39,321 nucleotides of DNA, from the NCBI GenBank assembly GCA_030430845.1, contig JAUIKE010000068.1:1-39321 (forward strand), read 5' to 3'. Under the pieces are notes generated by a model, which had not been told where the DNA came from, searched no databases, and saw only the letters and a list, made by a program, of their open reading frames with translations. This document shows positions 16,788-24,843 of this stretch, in pieces; position 1 is the stretch's first letter, and each line of letters starts with the position of its first letter. This stretch comes from Bacteroidia bacterium (GTDB taxonomy: Bacteria; Bacteroidota; Bacteroidia; Chitinophagales; Saprospiraceae). Both the position numbers and the translations under genes were made by a program.

Positions 16788-17672
16788 ATGAATCCTACAT
16801 CCAAGGAAGAACAAGAAATCATTGAACTTAAGGCCCGTATTCAAGCATTACAGCGCCTGTTGGCCAAAAAAACCGAAGAGCTTCAATTCGCCAGAGAGGA
16901 TGCCGAAGCCGCCAATGAAGCGAAATCTATTTTCCTTTCCACTGTTAGTCATGAACTCCGTACACCTCTTACTTCCATCATTGGTTTTACCCAGCTGAAC
17001 AAAAAAAGCTTAGATGGAAAGGTCATTCCTGCCATCGATGAAAATAATACAAAGGCCATAAAATCAGCTAATCGAATATCTGATAACCTGGAAGTCGTTA
17101 AATCAGAAGGGGAACGATTGCTCAACATCATCAACGACCTCATAGACTTATCAAATATCGAATCCGGGAAGGTAGAGTGGAAAATTCAGCCGGTAGATCC
17201 CAATGAGCTCATTGAAAGAGCCACTTTGGCCGTTTCTTCCCTTTTTGAGGAAAAACCGGCCCTGCAATTGATTAAAAAGCAACTACCTAATGCCCCTGTT
17301 CTCGCTATTGATCGGGATCGAATGTTACAAGTCCTGATCAACTTATTGTCCAATGCCATAAAATTCACGGAAGAAGGTCAGATTACCGTAAGCGTGGACC
17401 ACTTGCCCTTTCCCATCATCTCAGGCGCAAGCAGGCATCAAAAACATTTGGTATTTAGAGTAGAAGATACCGGCCCCGGCATTCCAGACGCCCATATCGA
17501 TACCATTTTTGACCGGTTTCAGCAAGTTGGAGATCACCATACGGATAAGCCGCAAGGTACAGGCCTTGGCCTGGCCATTTGCAAAGAAATTGTTGAACAT
17601 CATAAGGGAAAAATCTGGGTGGAAAGCGAAGTGGATAAGGGAAGTATTTTTGCATTTATTGTTCCAGTGTGA
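16788..17672 (+). CDS. Sensor-less histidine kinase (HisKA + HATPase)
   Basis: This 294-residue kinase starts with a coiled-coil helix (about residues 5-48) and has no membrane segment or obvious sensor domain. The HisKA dimerisation domain carries phospho-acceptor His55 in STVSHELRTPLTS. The HATPase_c domain shows the N box (NLLSNAIKFT), G1 box (EDTGPGIP), G2 box (GTGLGLAI) and the final GKIWVESE. It probably phosphorylates a response regulator encoded elsewhere, since none is adjacent. I chose the ATG at 16788; the frame stays open to a TTG at 16764, giving eight more residues. It lies between two SGNH genes, so it may regulate or sense the envelope acetylation set, but that is inferred only from position. 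Confidence 0.88.
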   Translation: MNPTSKEEQEIIELKARIQALQRLLAKKTEELQFAREDAEAANEAKSIFLSTVSHELRTPLTSIIGFTQLNKKSLDGKVIPAIDENNTKAIKSANRISDNLEVVKSEGERLLNIINDLIDLSNIESGKVEWKIQPVDPNELIERATLAVSSLFEEKPALQLIKKQLPNAPVLAIDRDRMLQVLINLLSNAIKFTEEGQITVSVDHLPFPIISGASRHQKHLVFRVEDTGPGIPDAHIDTIFDRFQQVGDHHTDKPQGTGLGLAICKEIVEHHKGKIWVESEVDKGSIFAFIVPV

Positions 17673-17780
17673 TCTATATAGGATTCATATATTTAGACAC
17701 TGACGACCACTGACTTAGCACTGTTTTGATCTTTCAATTCTCCTTAAAAATAGTCAACCAGTAAACCGCAACTTCAACAA

Positions 17781-19055
17781 ATGAAGAACCTCCTATTCCT
17801 TTTTTCCCTCGTCCTTGCTTTCATCAGCTGCTCCCAGCATAGAGAAAAAGATGCTCGACAGGCCACAAAAGTATTGATTTCCCAAATTGATAGTCTTCCC
17901 AAACCAGTGCTTTCCATGGACAGCATCCAGTACGATTTTGTGGCCTATGATAAAAACCGGATACAACAAACCGAAGCCCTCGCTCCTTTTTTCCAACAAT
18001 TAAAAAAGCTGGAAGCCGGAGAGATCCAACAAGTACGTATTGCCCACATTGGAGACTCCCATATACAGGCTGATTTTTTACCCGGGAAAATGAGGTATCT
18101 GCTTCAGGAACAATTCGGGAATGCCGGACGAGGCCTCGTTTTTCCCTACCAACAAGCCGGCACCCACAGTCCGATCGATTTTAAGTCAGAAAGTGAGGAG
18201 GATTTTGAAGCTAAACGAAGTGTATTCAAAAAAGGAGGCCCTTCTATTGGAATTAGCGGCATGAGTATACAAAGCAAGACTCCAAATTTTGACATTTATT
18301 TTTATCTCAAAAAAAGATATGGTCAACTTACTCCTTTTGACCGCCTGAGTATTTTCGTAGAACCGGCAGAACTCAACAAGCAAATGGTTCTCCAAACCGA
18401 AAAACAGGAAATAGCGCCCCTTCCCTCTTCCAACCCTAATCAAATTATTTTTCAACTACCTGAACCCAGAACTGCTGCTACTTTTTCCACAAAAACTAAA
18501 TCCTATTCTGCTAATACAATGACCATACACGGTTGCTTGTTGGAAAACAGCCGGGAAGCCGGAATCCTGTATAACATGATGGGAGTCAATGGCACTACCT
18601 ATTTTCATTTTAACAGATGCGAATATTTTTTACCTGAATTAAAATTACTCAAACCTGATCTGATCATCATTTCTCTGGGTACCAATGAAGCCCTGACGAG
18701 TAACTTCACCACAGCCGCTCTCAGAAGGGAAGCCGACAAATTTCTGGCTCAACTACAAGAAAGTTGCCCGCAAAGTAGTATTTTAATCACCACTTTACCC
18801 GAAGCATGGCAGCGCAAACAGCGCCCCAATCCGCACATAGAACCTGCACGGCAGGCACTGAAAGATCTGGCAACAGACTTCAAGGCCGCCGGCTGGGACC
18901 TTTATGAAGTGATGGGCGGGCAGGGAGCCATGCAAGACTGGGTGAAGAATCAACTGGGCTATGTGGATTACATCCATTTCACCCAGGCAGGCTACGAGTT
19001 ACAAGCTGATTTGTTATACACTGCTTTGATGAAGGCGTATCATGAATACCGTTGA
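17781..19055 (+). CDS. SGNH/GDSL-fold lipoprotein, O-acetylation partner of the MBOAT protein
   Basis: This 424-residue protein has a lipoprotein signal ending AFISC at Cys17. SGNH-fold residues are GDS at 91-93 (AHIGDSHIQAD), Asn302 in SLGTNEAL and Asp396/His399 in DYIHFTQ. It shares with the 14978 protein a segment pattern of 'R(I/V)A..GDS.I..D' followed by 'FG.AG.G' and a similar C-terminal 'EVMGGQGAM' block, so the two are paralogues. It overlaps the MBOAT gene by 14 nt, the classic linkage of periplasmic acetyltransferase and membrane acyl transporter. It is expected to pass acetyl groups to a glycan or peptidoglycan outside the membrane; the target is unknown. Confidence 0.87.
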   Translation: MKNLLFLFSLVLAFISCSQHREKDARQATKVLISQIDSLPKPVLSMDSIQYDFVAYDKNRIQQTEALAPFFQQLKKLEAGEIQQVRIAHIGDSHIQADFLPGKMRYLLQEQFGNAGRGLVFPYQQAGTHSPIDFKSESEEDFEAKRSVFKKGGPSIGISGMSIQSKTPNFDIYFYLKKRYGQLTPFDRLSIFVEPAELNKQMVLQTEKQEIAPLPSSNPNQIIFQLPEPRTAATFSTKTKSYSANTMTIHGCLLENSREAGILYNMMGVNGTTYFHFNRCEYFLPELKLLKPDLIIISLGTNEALTSNFTTAALRREADKFLAQLQESCPQSSILITTLPEAWQRKQRPNPHIEPARQALKDLATDFKAAGWDLYEVMGGQGAMQDWVKNQLGYVDYIHFTQAGYELQADLLYTALMKAYHEYR

Positions 19056-20772
19056 TTGGAATATCATAATCGATTTTTTTGTCTACGATCCGGAGCGACC
19101 GCTGCTGTTTAACAGCGCTGCTTTTTTCGTGCTGTTCATCATTTTTTATGGTATTTACATCAGTCTGAAACATCAAAAGGTGGGGCGCATCGCCTATACC
19201 CTGCTGTTTTCACTCTTTTTCTATTACAAGTCCAGCGGCTTCTTTTTCTGGTTACTCATCCTCTCCACCTTATCTGACTTTATACTAGGGCATTTTATAT
19301 ATCGGGCCAAAAACAAGCCCTGGCGGCTATTTTTTTTGATCCTCAGTATTGCGGTTAACCTTGGCATTTTAGGTTACTTCAAATACACCAACTTCCTCAT
19401 AGGCTCCTGGAACTTTACTTTTGGCACTGGATACGACGCCATTCAAGGCATTTTCCTTCCGGTAGGTATCTCGTTTTTCACCTTCCAGACGATGAGTTAC
19501 AGTATTGATGTGTATCGGGGAGAGCTGAAGCCCTTAACAGAAAATGTAAAAGACTGGAAAAGCCTGGGAACGAACCTGCTCGACTTTGCCTTCTTCGTGA
19601 GCTTTTTCCCTCAATTGGTGGCCGGGCCGATCGTTCGTGCAGCCAGTTTTCTGCCCCAGATCAGTAATAAACTGAATCTCAGTAAAGTACAACTGGGCTA
19701 TGGATTTGCCCTTATCATCGGCGGTTTGTTCAAAAAAGCGGTTATATCGGATTATATCAGTATCAATTTCGTGGACCGGGTTTTTGACAGTCCGGAGATG
19801 TATTCCGGCCTGGAGAATATGCTGGCATCTTATGGATACGCCGTGCAGATCTACTGTGATTTTTCAGGATATTCCGACATGGCCATCGGACTGGCCCTGC
19901 TGATGGGCTTTCAATTGCCCGAAAACTTTCGATTGCCTTACCAGGCCAAGACCCTCCAGGAATTCTGGCGGCGCTGGCATATTTCACTGTCGACCTGGCT
20001 GAGGGATTACCTCTATATTTCGCTGGGAGGTAACCGCAAGGGCAAAATCAGGACCTACATCAACCTGATGATCACTATGCTGCTGGGCGGGCTGTGGCAC
20101 GGAGCCGGCTGGGTGTACATTTTGTGGGGCGGCTTACATGGTGTCGGACTGGCCATTGATCGTTTTTTGAGCAAAGAAGTCCCCTTTATGAAAAGGGCTT
20201 CTTCCAGGGCCTTTGCTATCCTGATGTTGGTTCATCTGTTCGGTATAGCCTGGGTACTGGCTTTTACAAATAATATTGAAGGAAGCCACGGTTTCCTGAC
20301 TCGGGGCATACTCCTATCGATGCTCGGCTGGATCATGTTTATGGCGCTGGTGCATACTATAGATTACTCTTTTAAGTGGGAGGAAAAAGAAAAAACCTTT
20401 TCTTTTCGGCGGGTAGCCAGTGTGGTGTTCACTTTTCATTTTGTGCTATTCTGCTGGATCTTTTTCCGGGCCGGGGCGATCAACAATCCTGACCCGGCCA
20501 TGGAGACTGCCGGGACCATACTCAGCAAGATCCTGACTGATTTCAACTGGCTGGAGTTGGGTTCTTCCCTGGCCAAGGCCCCCTGGGTATTTGTGATGAT
20601 CCTCCTGGCATTCGTTTTACATTTTCTACCACTCGGCTGGCATCGACGGGTGCAAGACTGGTATTCGATGTCTCCCATTCCGGTAAAGGCCTTGTCGTTG
20701 GCTTTTATGATTTGGATGGTGATTCAGACGGCGAGTTCGGATGTGGTACCGTTTATATATTTTCAGTTTTAG
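19042..20772 (+). CDS. MBOAT-family O-acyltransferase (AlgI/DltB/PatA-like)
   Basis: This 576-residue polytopic membrane protein has about a dozen hydrophobic helices. Family motifs are QLVAGPIVRAASFLPQ, DFSGYSDMAIGLA, the block EFWRRWHISLSTWLRDYLY, and the catalytic-region His353 in LLGGLWHGAGW. MBOAT proteins of this kind move acetyl groups from acetyl-CoA across the membrane to an SGNH partner, which esterifies polysaccharides or peptidoglycan. Its start overlaps the upstream SGNH gene by 14 nt, indicating coupled expression. Beyond the stop codon a weak CCGCC/GGCGG hairpin appears at 20784-20796. The acceptor cannot be told from sequence. Confidence 0.94.
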   Translation: MNTVDWNIIIDFFVYDPERPLLFNSAAFFVLFIIFYGIYISLKHQKVGRIAYTLLFSLFFYYKSSGFFFWLLILSTLSDFILGHFIYRAKNKPWRLFFLILSIAVNLGILGYFKYTNFLIGSWNFTFGTGYDAIQGIFLPVGISFFTFQTMSYSIDVYRGELKPLTENVKDWKSLGTNLLDFAFFVSFFPQLVAGPIVRAASFLPQISNKLNLSKVQLGYGFALIIGGLFKKAVISDYISINFVDRVFDSPEMYSGLENMLASYGYAVQIYCDFSGYSDMAIGLALLMGFQLPENFRLPYQAKTLQEFWRRWHISLSTWLRDYLYISLGGNRKGKIRTYINLMITMLLGGLWHGAGWVYILWGGLHGVGLAIDRFLSKEVPFMKRASSRAFAILMLVHLFGIAWVLAFTNNIEGSHGFLTRGILLSMLGWIMFMALVHTIDYSFKWEEKEKTFSFRRVASVVFTFHFVLFCWIFFRAGAINNPDPAMETAGTILSKILTDFNWLELGSSLAKAPWVFVMILLAFVLHFLPLGWHRRVQDWYSMSPIPVKALSLAFMIWMVIQTASSDVVPFIYFQF

Positions 20773-20844
20773 GGGTTCTGGCTCCGCCTTTGGCGGCCGG
20801 AGAGGTTCTGGGAAAAATTCATTTACTTTTAATTATCCAATGAA

Positions 20845-21723
20845 ATGATTAGAAAAAAAATTGGGATCATTCTATTTTTCAGCATTTTGTATTTATCGGG
20901 CTGCCAGCCTTCTTCCTCCACACTTTCCCCTACTAGCATAGAGGAAAGTCCTGCCCGTGTCGATACCCTCTTGATTCACAGCGCGAGCATGAACAAGGAC
21001 ATTCCAGCTGTCGTTATGCTACCCAGCGGGTACGATGAGGCCGTTTCCGACAGCTATCCTGTGGTGTACATGTTGCACGGAGCCACGGGCAGTTATATCA
21101 GTTGGGAAGAGATATATCCTGAATTGCCTGACTATGCCGACGAATACAATCTCATCATCGTTTGTCCGGACGGCGGGTATACCAGCTGGTACTGGGACAG
21201 TCCTATTGACCCGGATTTCCAATACGAAACGCATATTACCAAGGAAGTCATTCCATACATTGATGCTACCTATCGCACGCGGGCAGAGGCCGGCCAGCGG
21301 GCTATTAGCGGATTAAGCATGGGGGGGCACGGAGGCTTGTATCTGGCAGCCCGGCATCCGGACTTGTTTGGAGCGGCGGGTTCTATGAGCGGCGGGGTTG
21401 ATATTCGGCCGTTTCCCAACAATTGGGATATTAAGGAACGACTGGGCAGTTATGAGGAATTCCCTGAGCGCTGGGATGCTTATACCGTGGTTAATCTGGA
21501 TACGGCCTTTGTGAAAAATAATCAGGCTTTGATCATCGACTGCGGAGTGGATGACTTCTTTTATGAGGTTAATGAGGATCTGCATGAACGGCTGTTGAAG
21601 CTGAAGGTCGAGCACGATTATATTATCCGGCCGGGGGGCCATACGGTGCCGTATTGGAAAAATGCCGTGGAATATCAATTATTATTTTTTGAGAAAGCTT
21701 TTAATCGCGGGAATCGCGATTAA
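20845..21723 (+). CDS. Lipoprotein alpha/beta-hydrolase esterase (esterase D / feruloyl esterase-like)
   Basis: This 292-residue protein has a lipoprotein signal ending LSGC at Cys20. The esterase fold shows VVYMLHGATGS (oxyanion region), the nucleophile Ser158 in GLSMGGHGG, an acid at Asp236 or Asp237 in CGVDDFF and His266 in RPGGHTVPYW. Related enzymes include esterase D, S-formylglutathione hydrolase-like and acetylxylan or feruloyl esterases. It follows the MBOAT gene by 72 nt, so it might remove acetyl or other acyl groups from a glycan outside the cell. That is inference from position, as no carbohydrate-binding domain is present. Its stop codon overlaps a terminator hairpin. Confidence 0.88.
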   Translation: MIRKKIGIILFFSILYLSGCQPSSSTLSPTSIEESPARVDTLLIHSASMNKDIPAVVMLPSGYDEAVSDSYPVVYMLHGATGSYISWEEIYPELPDYADEYNLIIVCPDGGYTSWYWDSPIDPDFQYETHITKEVIPYIDATYRTRAEAGQRAISGLSMGGHGGLYLAARHPDLFGAAGSMSGGVDIRPFPNNWDIKERLGSYEEFPERWDAYTVVNLDTAFVKNNQALIIDCGVDDFFYEVNEDLHERLLKLKVEHDYIIRPGGHTVPYWKNAVEYQLLFFEKAFNRGNRD

Positions 21724-21725
21724 AA
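21699..21725. terminator. Bidirectional terminator between convergent genes
   Basis: TTTTAATCGCG (21699-21709) pairs with CGCGATTAAAA (21715-21725) around a 5-nt loop. It overlaps the stop codon of the esterase and ends two bases before the stop of the facing thioredoxin-like gene. Confidence 0.8.
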
Positions 21726-21726
21726 C

Positions 21727-22278
21727 TTATGGGGTCCGCTCTTTTATCCATCGCCTTAACTTCCGGCTGTTCCAGTTGGCAATGCCGTTATGCAGGTGGG
21801 TCATTTTCCCGTTATAGAAAATAGCGGTTTTGGGGATGCCACCTTCTGATAGTGGTCCGGGTAAGGCTCCGAGTGTTAAGTTGTAGTAGATGGGGAAGGT
21901 ATAGTCATTTCTTTCCATAAACTTGCTGACCAATTCCGGGTACCGATCCAAGGAAACGACGTAGAGTTCGATCTTATCTTTTTCGTTGTTGTACAGTTTT
22001 TGGATAGCGGGGAATTCGGCCAGGCAGGGCCGGCAGTAGGTGGCCCAGAAGTTGACGATCTGGATCTTGTCGGGCTTTAGTTCGAATTGGCTGATCTGTT
22101 TGCTGGGAAAATGTTGCAATTGCATGCGGAGATCTACCTCTTGAGGTTCCTTCAATTTATTAGGAGATGGGAAAACGGCGTCAGCGCCGGTCCATTTAAT
22201 GACGCGGGGCCCCAAGACCAGATAGGCCAGAAGGAAAACGGTGAGGAGGTTGACGATGATGTTAAGTGCTCTTTTCAT
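21727..22278 (-). CDS. TlpA-like membrane-anchored thioredoxin-fold protein
   Basis: This 183-residue protein has one N-terminal membrane anchor (about residues 7-24) and a periplasmic thioredoxin fold. The redox site is CRPC at 82-85 in VNFWATYCRPCLAEFP, and the cis-proline loop is GGIPKTAIF. Such TlpA/ResA-like proteins reduce or exchange disulfides in exported proteins or apo-cytochromes. No partner is adjacent: the upstream gene on this strand is rof, 200 nt away beyond a repeat tract. The client is unknown. Confidence 0.9.
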   Translation of the reverse strand: MKRALNIIVNLLTVFLLAYLVLGPRVIKWTGADAVFPSPNKLKEPQEVDLRMQLQHFPSKQISQFELKPDKIQIVNFWATYCRPCLAEFPAIQKLYNNEKDKIELYVVSLDRYPELVSKFMERNDYTFPIYYNLTLGALPGPLSEGGIPKTAIFYNGKMTHLHNGIANWNSRKLRRWIKERTP

Positions 22279-22298
22279 GATGTTTTATTTGAGACTGA

Positions 22299-22419
22299 AA
22301 ACACTGGGGGCACTGCTTTTGGGGAACACTGGGGACACTGTTTCTTTTGGACACTGGGAACACTAGGGACACTGTTTCTTTTGGACACTGGGAACGCTGA
22401 GGACACTGTTTCTTTGTGG
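22299..22419. repeat. Composite tandem repeat, 34-bp units of 9-bp subrepeats
   Basis: Two units of 34 bp (22335-22368 and 22369-22402) and a partial third begin with ACACTGTTTCTTT. Each contains 9-bp steps starting ACACT (ACACTGGGA, ACACTAGGG), with one substitution in the second unit. Degenerate copies extend left to 22299. It fills the gap between rof and the thioredoxin-like gene. Open frames across it are shadows. Confidence 0.85.
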
Positions 22420-22454
22420 CGCTGACTACCATTGATCGCTTCCCTTGATTCATA

Positions 22455-22482
22455 TTCGACCTTCGCCCCTCGACCTTCCCTA
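22455..22482. repeat. Four 7-bp units at the 3' end of rof
   Basis: Units read TTCGACC, TTCGCCC, CTCGACC and TTCCCTA, the last containing the rof stop codon on the minus strand. Confidence 0.6.
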
Positions 22483-22743
22483 AAAACAATGCCAGCCTTC
22501 ACCGGGCTGAGGAAAATAAACATCCTCAATTCGAATGAGGTAATCCATTCGGATCTCCTGTCCATTTTCCAGAATGATGAATTCTTCTTTGTTAGCCACT
22601 TTGGTATCCAGGATGCGAGTTTTGATCTCGAGCACCTGATCTGACTCATCCCGATATTCGATCTCTACCACTGTATTGTGCATGGAGAAGATCTCGATAT
22701 GATCGTAAATATCGCAATTGATGGGTTGATATTCTGTTTTCAT
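22480..22743 (-). CDS. rof: Rho-binding antiterminator (Rof/YaeO family)
   Basis: This 87-residue cytoplasmic protein opens MKTEYQPINCDIYDHIE, which matches the start of E. coli Rof (YQPINCDDYDNLE). A small beta-barrel pattern follows, including VVEIEYRDESDQVLEIKT, EEFIILENGQEI and MDYLIRIEDV. Rof binds the transcription terminator Rho at its primary RNA-binding site and inhibits Rho-dependent termination. The N-terminal signature is strong, but the rest is divergent and extends to a short aromatic tail (GEGWHCF). It is monocistronic or first before the thioredoxin-like gene. A homologue outside the Gammaproteobacteria, where the role is established, has its function inferred. Confidence 0.78.
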   Translation of the reverse strand: MKTEYQPINCDIYDHIEIFSMHNTVVEIEYRDESDQVLEIKTRILDTKVANKEEFIILENGQEIRMDYLIRIEDVYFPQPGEGWHCF

Positions 22744-22783
22744 GATTGGAAAACAAGATTCAGGAAAAAAGGGTTGAAGAGGG

Positions 22784-22848
22784 AGGCAGTTTTTAGGGGT
22801 TGTGTGAAAAGGCCGTAGGACTTTTTACACAACCCCTAAAAACTGCCT
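22784..22848. terminator. 28-bp stem-loop with a core shared with 16651-16705
   Basis: The arm at 22784-22811 (AGGCAGTTTTTAGGGG then TTGTGTGAAAAG) pairs with 22821-22848 with one G-T pair and a 9-nt loop. It overlaps the stop codon of the minus-strand zinc-protease gene (22847-24109) and should terminate it. The central 14-nt arms and GGCCG top match the hairpin at 16651-16705; the outer 14-nt arms do not. Confidence 0.85.
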
Positions 22849-24109
22849 ATTTTAAGAGATAGGCATATCGGCTTCCCTCCAAAATAGACCTAAAGTTATC
22901 GGTCGTCAGCAGGTCTTTGACTGCCTTCTTTTTGTCCGTAGCATTTTCAAAGTAGGATTTACAGATGAAATAGCCGACGGTATATCCCAGATCCGCAGGA
23001 TACTCTTTGGCATTGTTGCCGTTGTACATCCATCGGCCAAGGTCGGTTTTGTAAAGATCTTCTTTAAGCCAACCCAGTATTTTCGCTTCATTATCCATAA
23101 AATAATCGTGATTGATCGGCTTAAAGTCCTTGAAATCGACACTCAGGCCAACGAGAAAATCACAGACACCTTCACCGATCACCTTGCTCAGCACGGCATT
23201 ATGATCCAGGGTATCCTTGTAGTTCTGTTGAAAATGCATCAACTCGTGAGTCAAAATACCCGGAAGGTTCTCTGATGTACCGATTACGGACTTATGCCAG
23301 TTGTTGAGTTCCTCCTCCGGCATTTCATCACTGCGGGCATACATATCCAGCCCGATATAGACACCCAGATTAGTAAGTGTACCTCCGGAATTCAAGCGGC
23401 CAACCATCAAGTACCCCTTGGGGAAAACGGCCTCCGGGTAATACTCATGGAAACGGAGCATATTTTTCATCGTTTGCTCTCGTACCGAGGCAAGGGATTG
23501 GGGCTGCAGGCGTTCCAGTAAATAGTCATAATATTTTGGATAGAACCGGATGGTAGTATTGACCAGGTTATCGATGCTCCCGTATCGGATGATGTAGTAT
23601 TCCTTCATCGCTGCTGAGCCATTCAGGATCATTTCTGTGAAATATTGATGGGCATTGGCCGTGTCAGCTTTTGCTTTTTTTAAAGCTGCCAGGAAATCAG
23701 TTGCTTCACGGGTAGAGACTTCAAAGTTGTCCGGATTGGAGAGTTTCTTTTTGAGTTTTTTGAGCTCCTTCTGAATCTTCGGCCAGTCCTTAGCAGCCGG
23801 CAAGCCAGACAGTTCTTCTGTTTCAATAATTTTGGGATCGGTCATACCATTTTTGATAGCCAGGAGCAGAGCTTCGGCCGCCTTTTTCGGTTCGCCAAGC
23901 CCTCCCCAGATCTTTGCCTCCTCAAAATAAATGTAGGGAGCGTGAAAGTCCCTATTTTCATTTCTGAGCAATTCAGCCAGCTCCTGAAGTTTTCCCTCTT
24001 TTGTCAATTTCTCAAATGAGGGATATAACTTCTCAATATCAGGCAGGTACTGAGCGAATACACTGTGGTATCCGCAAAAAACAAAAAGGATGATTAACAA
24101 TTTTTTCAT
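22847..24109 (-). CDS. Secreted DUF2268-like predicted zinc-dependent protease
   Basis: This 420-residue protein has a signal peptide ending HSVFAQ at residue 20. Residues 25-100 look helical and TPR-like. A coiled-coil, Lys-rich stretch (112-123) follows. The C-terminal domain has HELMH (288-292), an HExxH zinc motif, and Glu313 in GEGVCDF as the likely third ligand, the layout of DUF2268 predicted proteases. The upstream block NLGVYIGLDMYA also fits that family, which is related to GldB of gliding-motility systems. Location is periplasm or outside. The substrate is unknown. Its end overlaps the hairpin at 22784-22848. Confidence 0.82.
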   Translation of the reverse strand: MKKLLIILFVFCGYHSVFAQYLPDIEKLYPSFEKLTKEGKLQELAELLRNENRDFHAPYIYFEEAKIWGGLGEPKKAAEALLLAIKNGMTDPKIIETEELSGLPAAKDWPKIQKELKKLKKKLSNPDNFEVSTREATDFLAALKKAKADTANAHQYFTEMILNGSAAMKEYYIIRYGSIDNLVNTTIRFYPKYYDYLLERLQPQSLASVREQTMKNMLRFHEYYPEAVFPKGYLMVGRLNSGGTLTNLGVYIGLDMYARSDEMPEEELNNWHKSVIGTSENLPGILTHELMHFQQNYKDTLDHNAVLSKVIGEGVCDFLVGLSVDFKDFKPINHDYFMDNEAKILGWLKEDLYKTDLGRWMYNGNNAKEYPADLGYTVGYFICKSYFENATDKKKAVKDLLTTDNFRSILEGSRYAYLLK

Positions 24110-24394
24110 AAAAGTCGAGTGTTGTGATAAAAAATCAGATGCTATATTTTTTGGAATTTATTAAATGAGAAGTGTGTTTTTCAGAAAAAAACTAGCATAA
24201 ACGTACAAAATTGCCCCATTTGGGTTTTTTTCGCTAAAAAAATTGAAAAAACCCCAATCAAACCATAACCTTTTTGGCAATTTTCAGTTTATTGAGCATT
24301 AAGCACGGTTCTTTCCAAATAAAACACCCTAAGATTTTTTCCTAAAATTTACTCGAAACCCATCCCTTTATCAATTGATAAGGATGAGGATTAA

Positions 24395-24811
24395 ATGTTT
24401 ATGACCATGCGCTCAACAATTTTTCAAAAGTCCCTTTTGTTTTTTTTGCCAATTCTGTTAGCAGTCGCTCCTATTTCATCAACTAGCTTGATCAAAAAGA
24501 AAACCACGGAAGGGGAGGTGATTGAAATGGAACAAATTGTCGAAGGCAAAATAAGTCTGTACAAGTTCGATAAAAAATCACAGGCTATTTCGATCCAGGC
24601 ATCCTATACTCCGTACTCACAGTATTTTGACTACTACATCGGATTGGAAGATAGTTTTTTAGTCCAAAAACTTGGCCATGAAAACTACCAGGTTATTTTG
24701 CAACGGGTACTGGGTAGGGTATCCAAATGGAGGCATCAGTACGATATCGAAAAAATCCAGTATGAGGAGGTAGACCGGTTGATTCAGGAGTTCAACCGGG
24801 AATTTCAATAA
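24395..24811 (+). CDS. Small secreted protein of unknown function
   Basis: This 138-residue protein begins with a hydrophobic signal-like stretch (about residues 12-30) after three possible ATG starts (24395, 24401, 24407); the first is given. The mature part is polar with Tyr-rich segments (YTPYSQYFDYYIG) and a helical C-terminus (EEVDRLIQEFNREFQ). No family is recognised. It has an AT-rich upstream region of 285 nt with no clear promoter match, and faces an esterase gene across a shared terminator. Confidence 0.6.
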   Translation: MFMTMRSTIFQKSLLFFLPILLAVAPISSTSLIKKKTTEGEVIEMEQIVEGKISLYKFDKKSQAISIQASYTPYSQYFDYYIGLEDSFLVQKLGHENYQVILQRVLGRVSKWRHQYDIEKIQYEEVDRLIQEFNREFQ

Positions 24812-24842
24812 GGAGACGGGCCGTTCGGCCCATCTCCTTATT
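24807..24842. terminator. Bidirectional terminator between convergent genes
   Basis: AATAAGGAGA-C-GGGCC (24807-24822) pairs with GGCCC-A-TCTCCTTATT (24827-24842), one mismatch, GTTC loop. It begins inside the plus-strand stop codon and ends two bases before the minus-strand stop. Confidence 0.9.
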
Positions 24843-24843
24843 T

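Noticed and set aside
22299..22419. CRISPR-like array
   Set aside because: Units are contiguous and nested without unique spacers, and no cas genes are nearby.
22275..22649. Minus-strand open frame overlapping rof and the 34-bp repeats
   Set aside because: It reads rof in another frame and then translates repeat DNA; rof has a recognisable signature.
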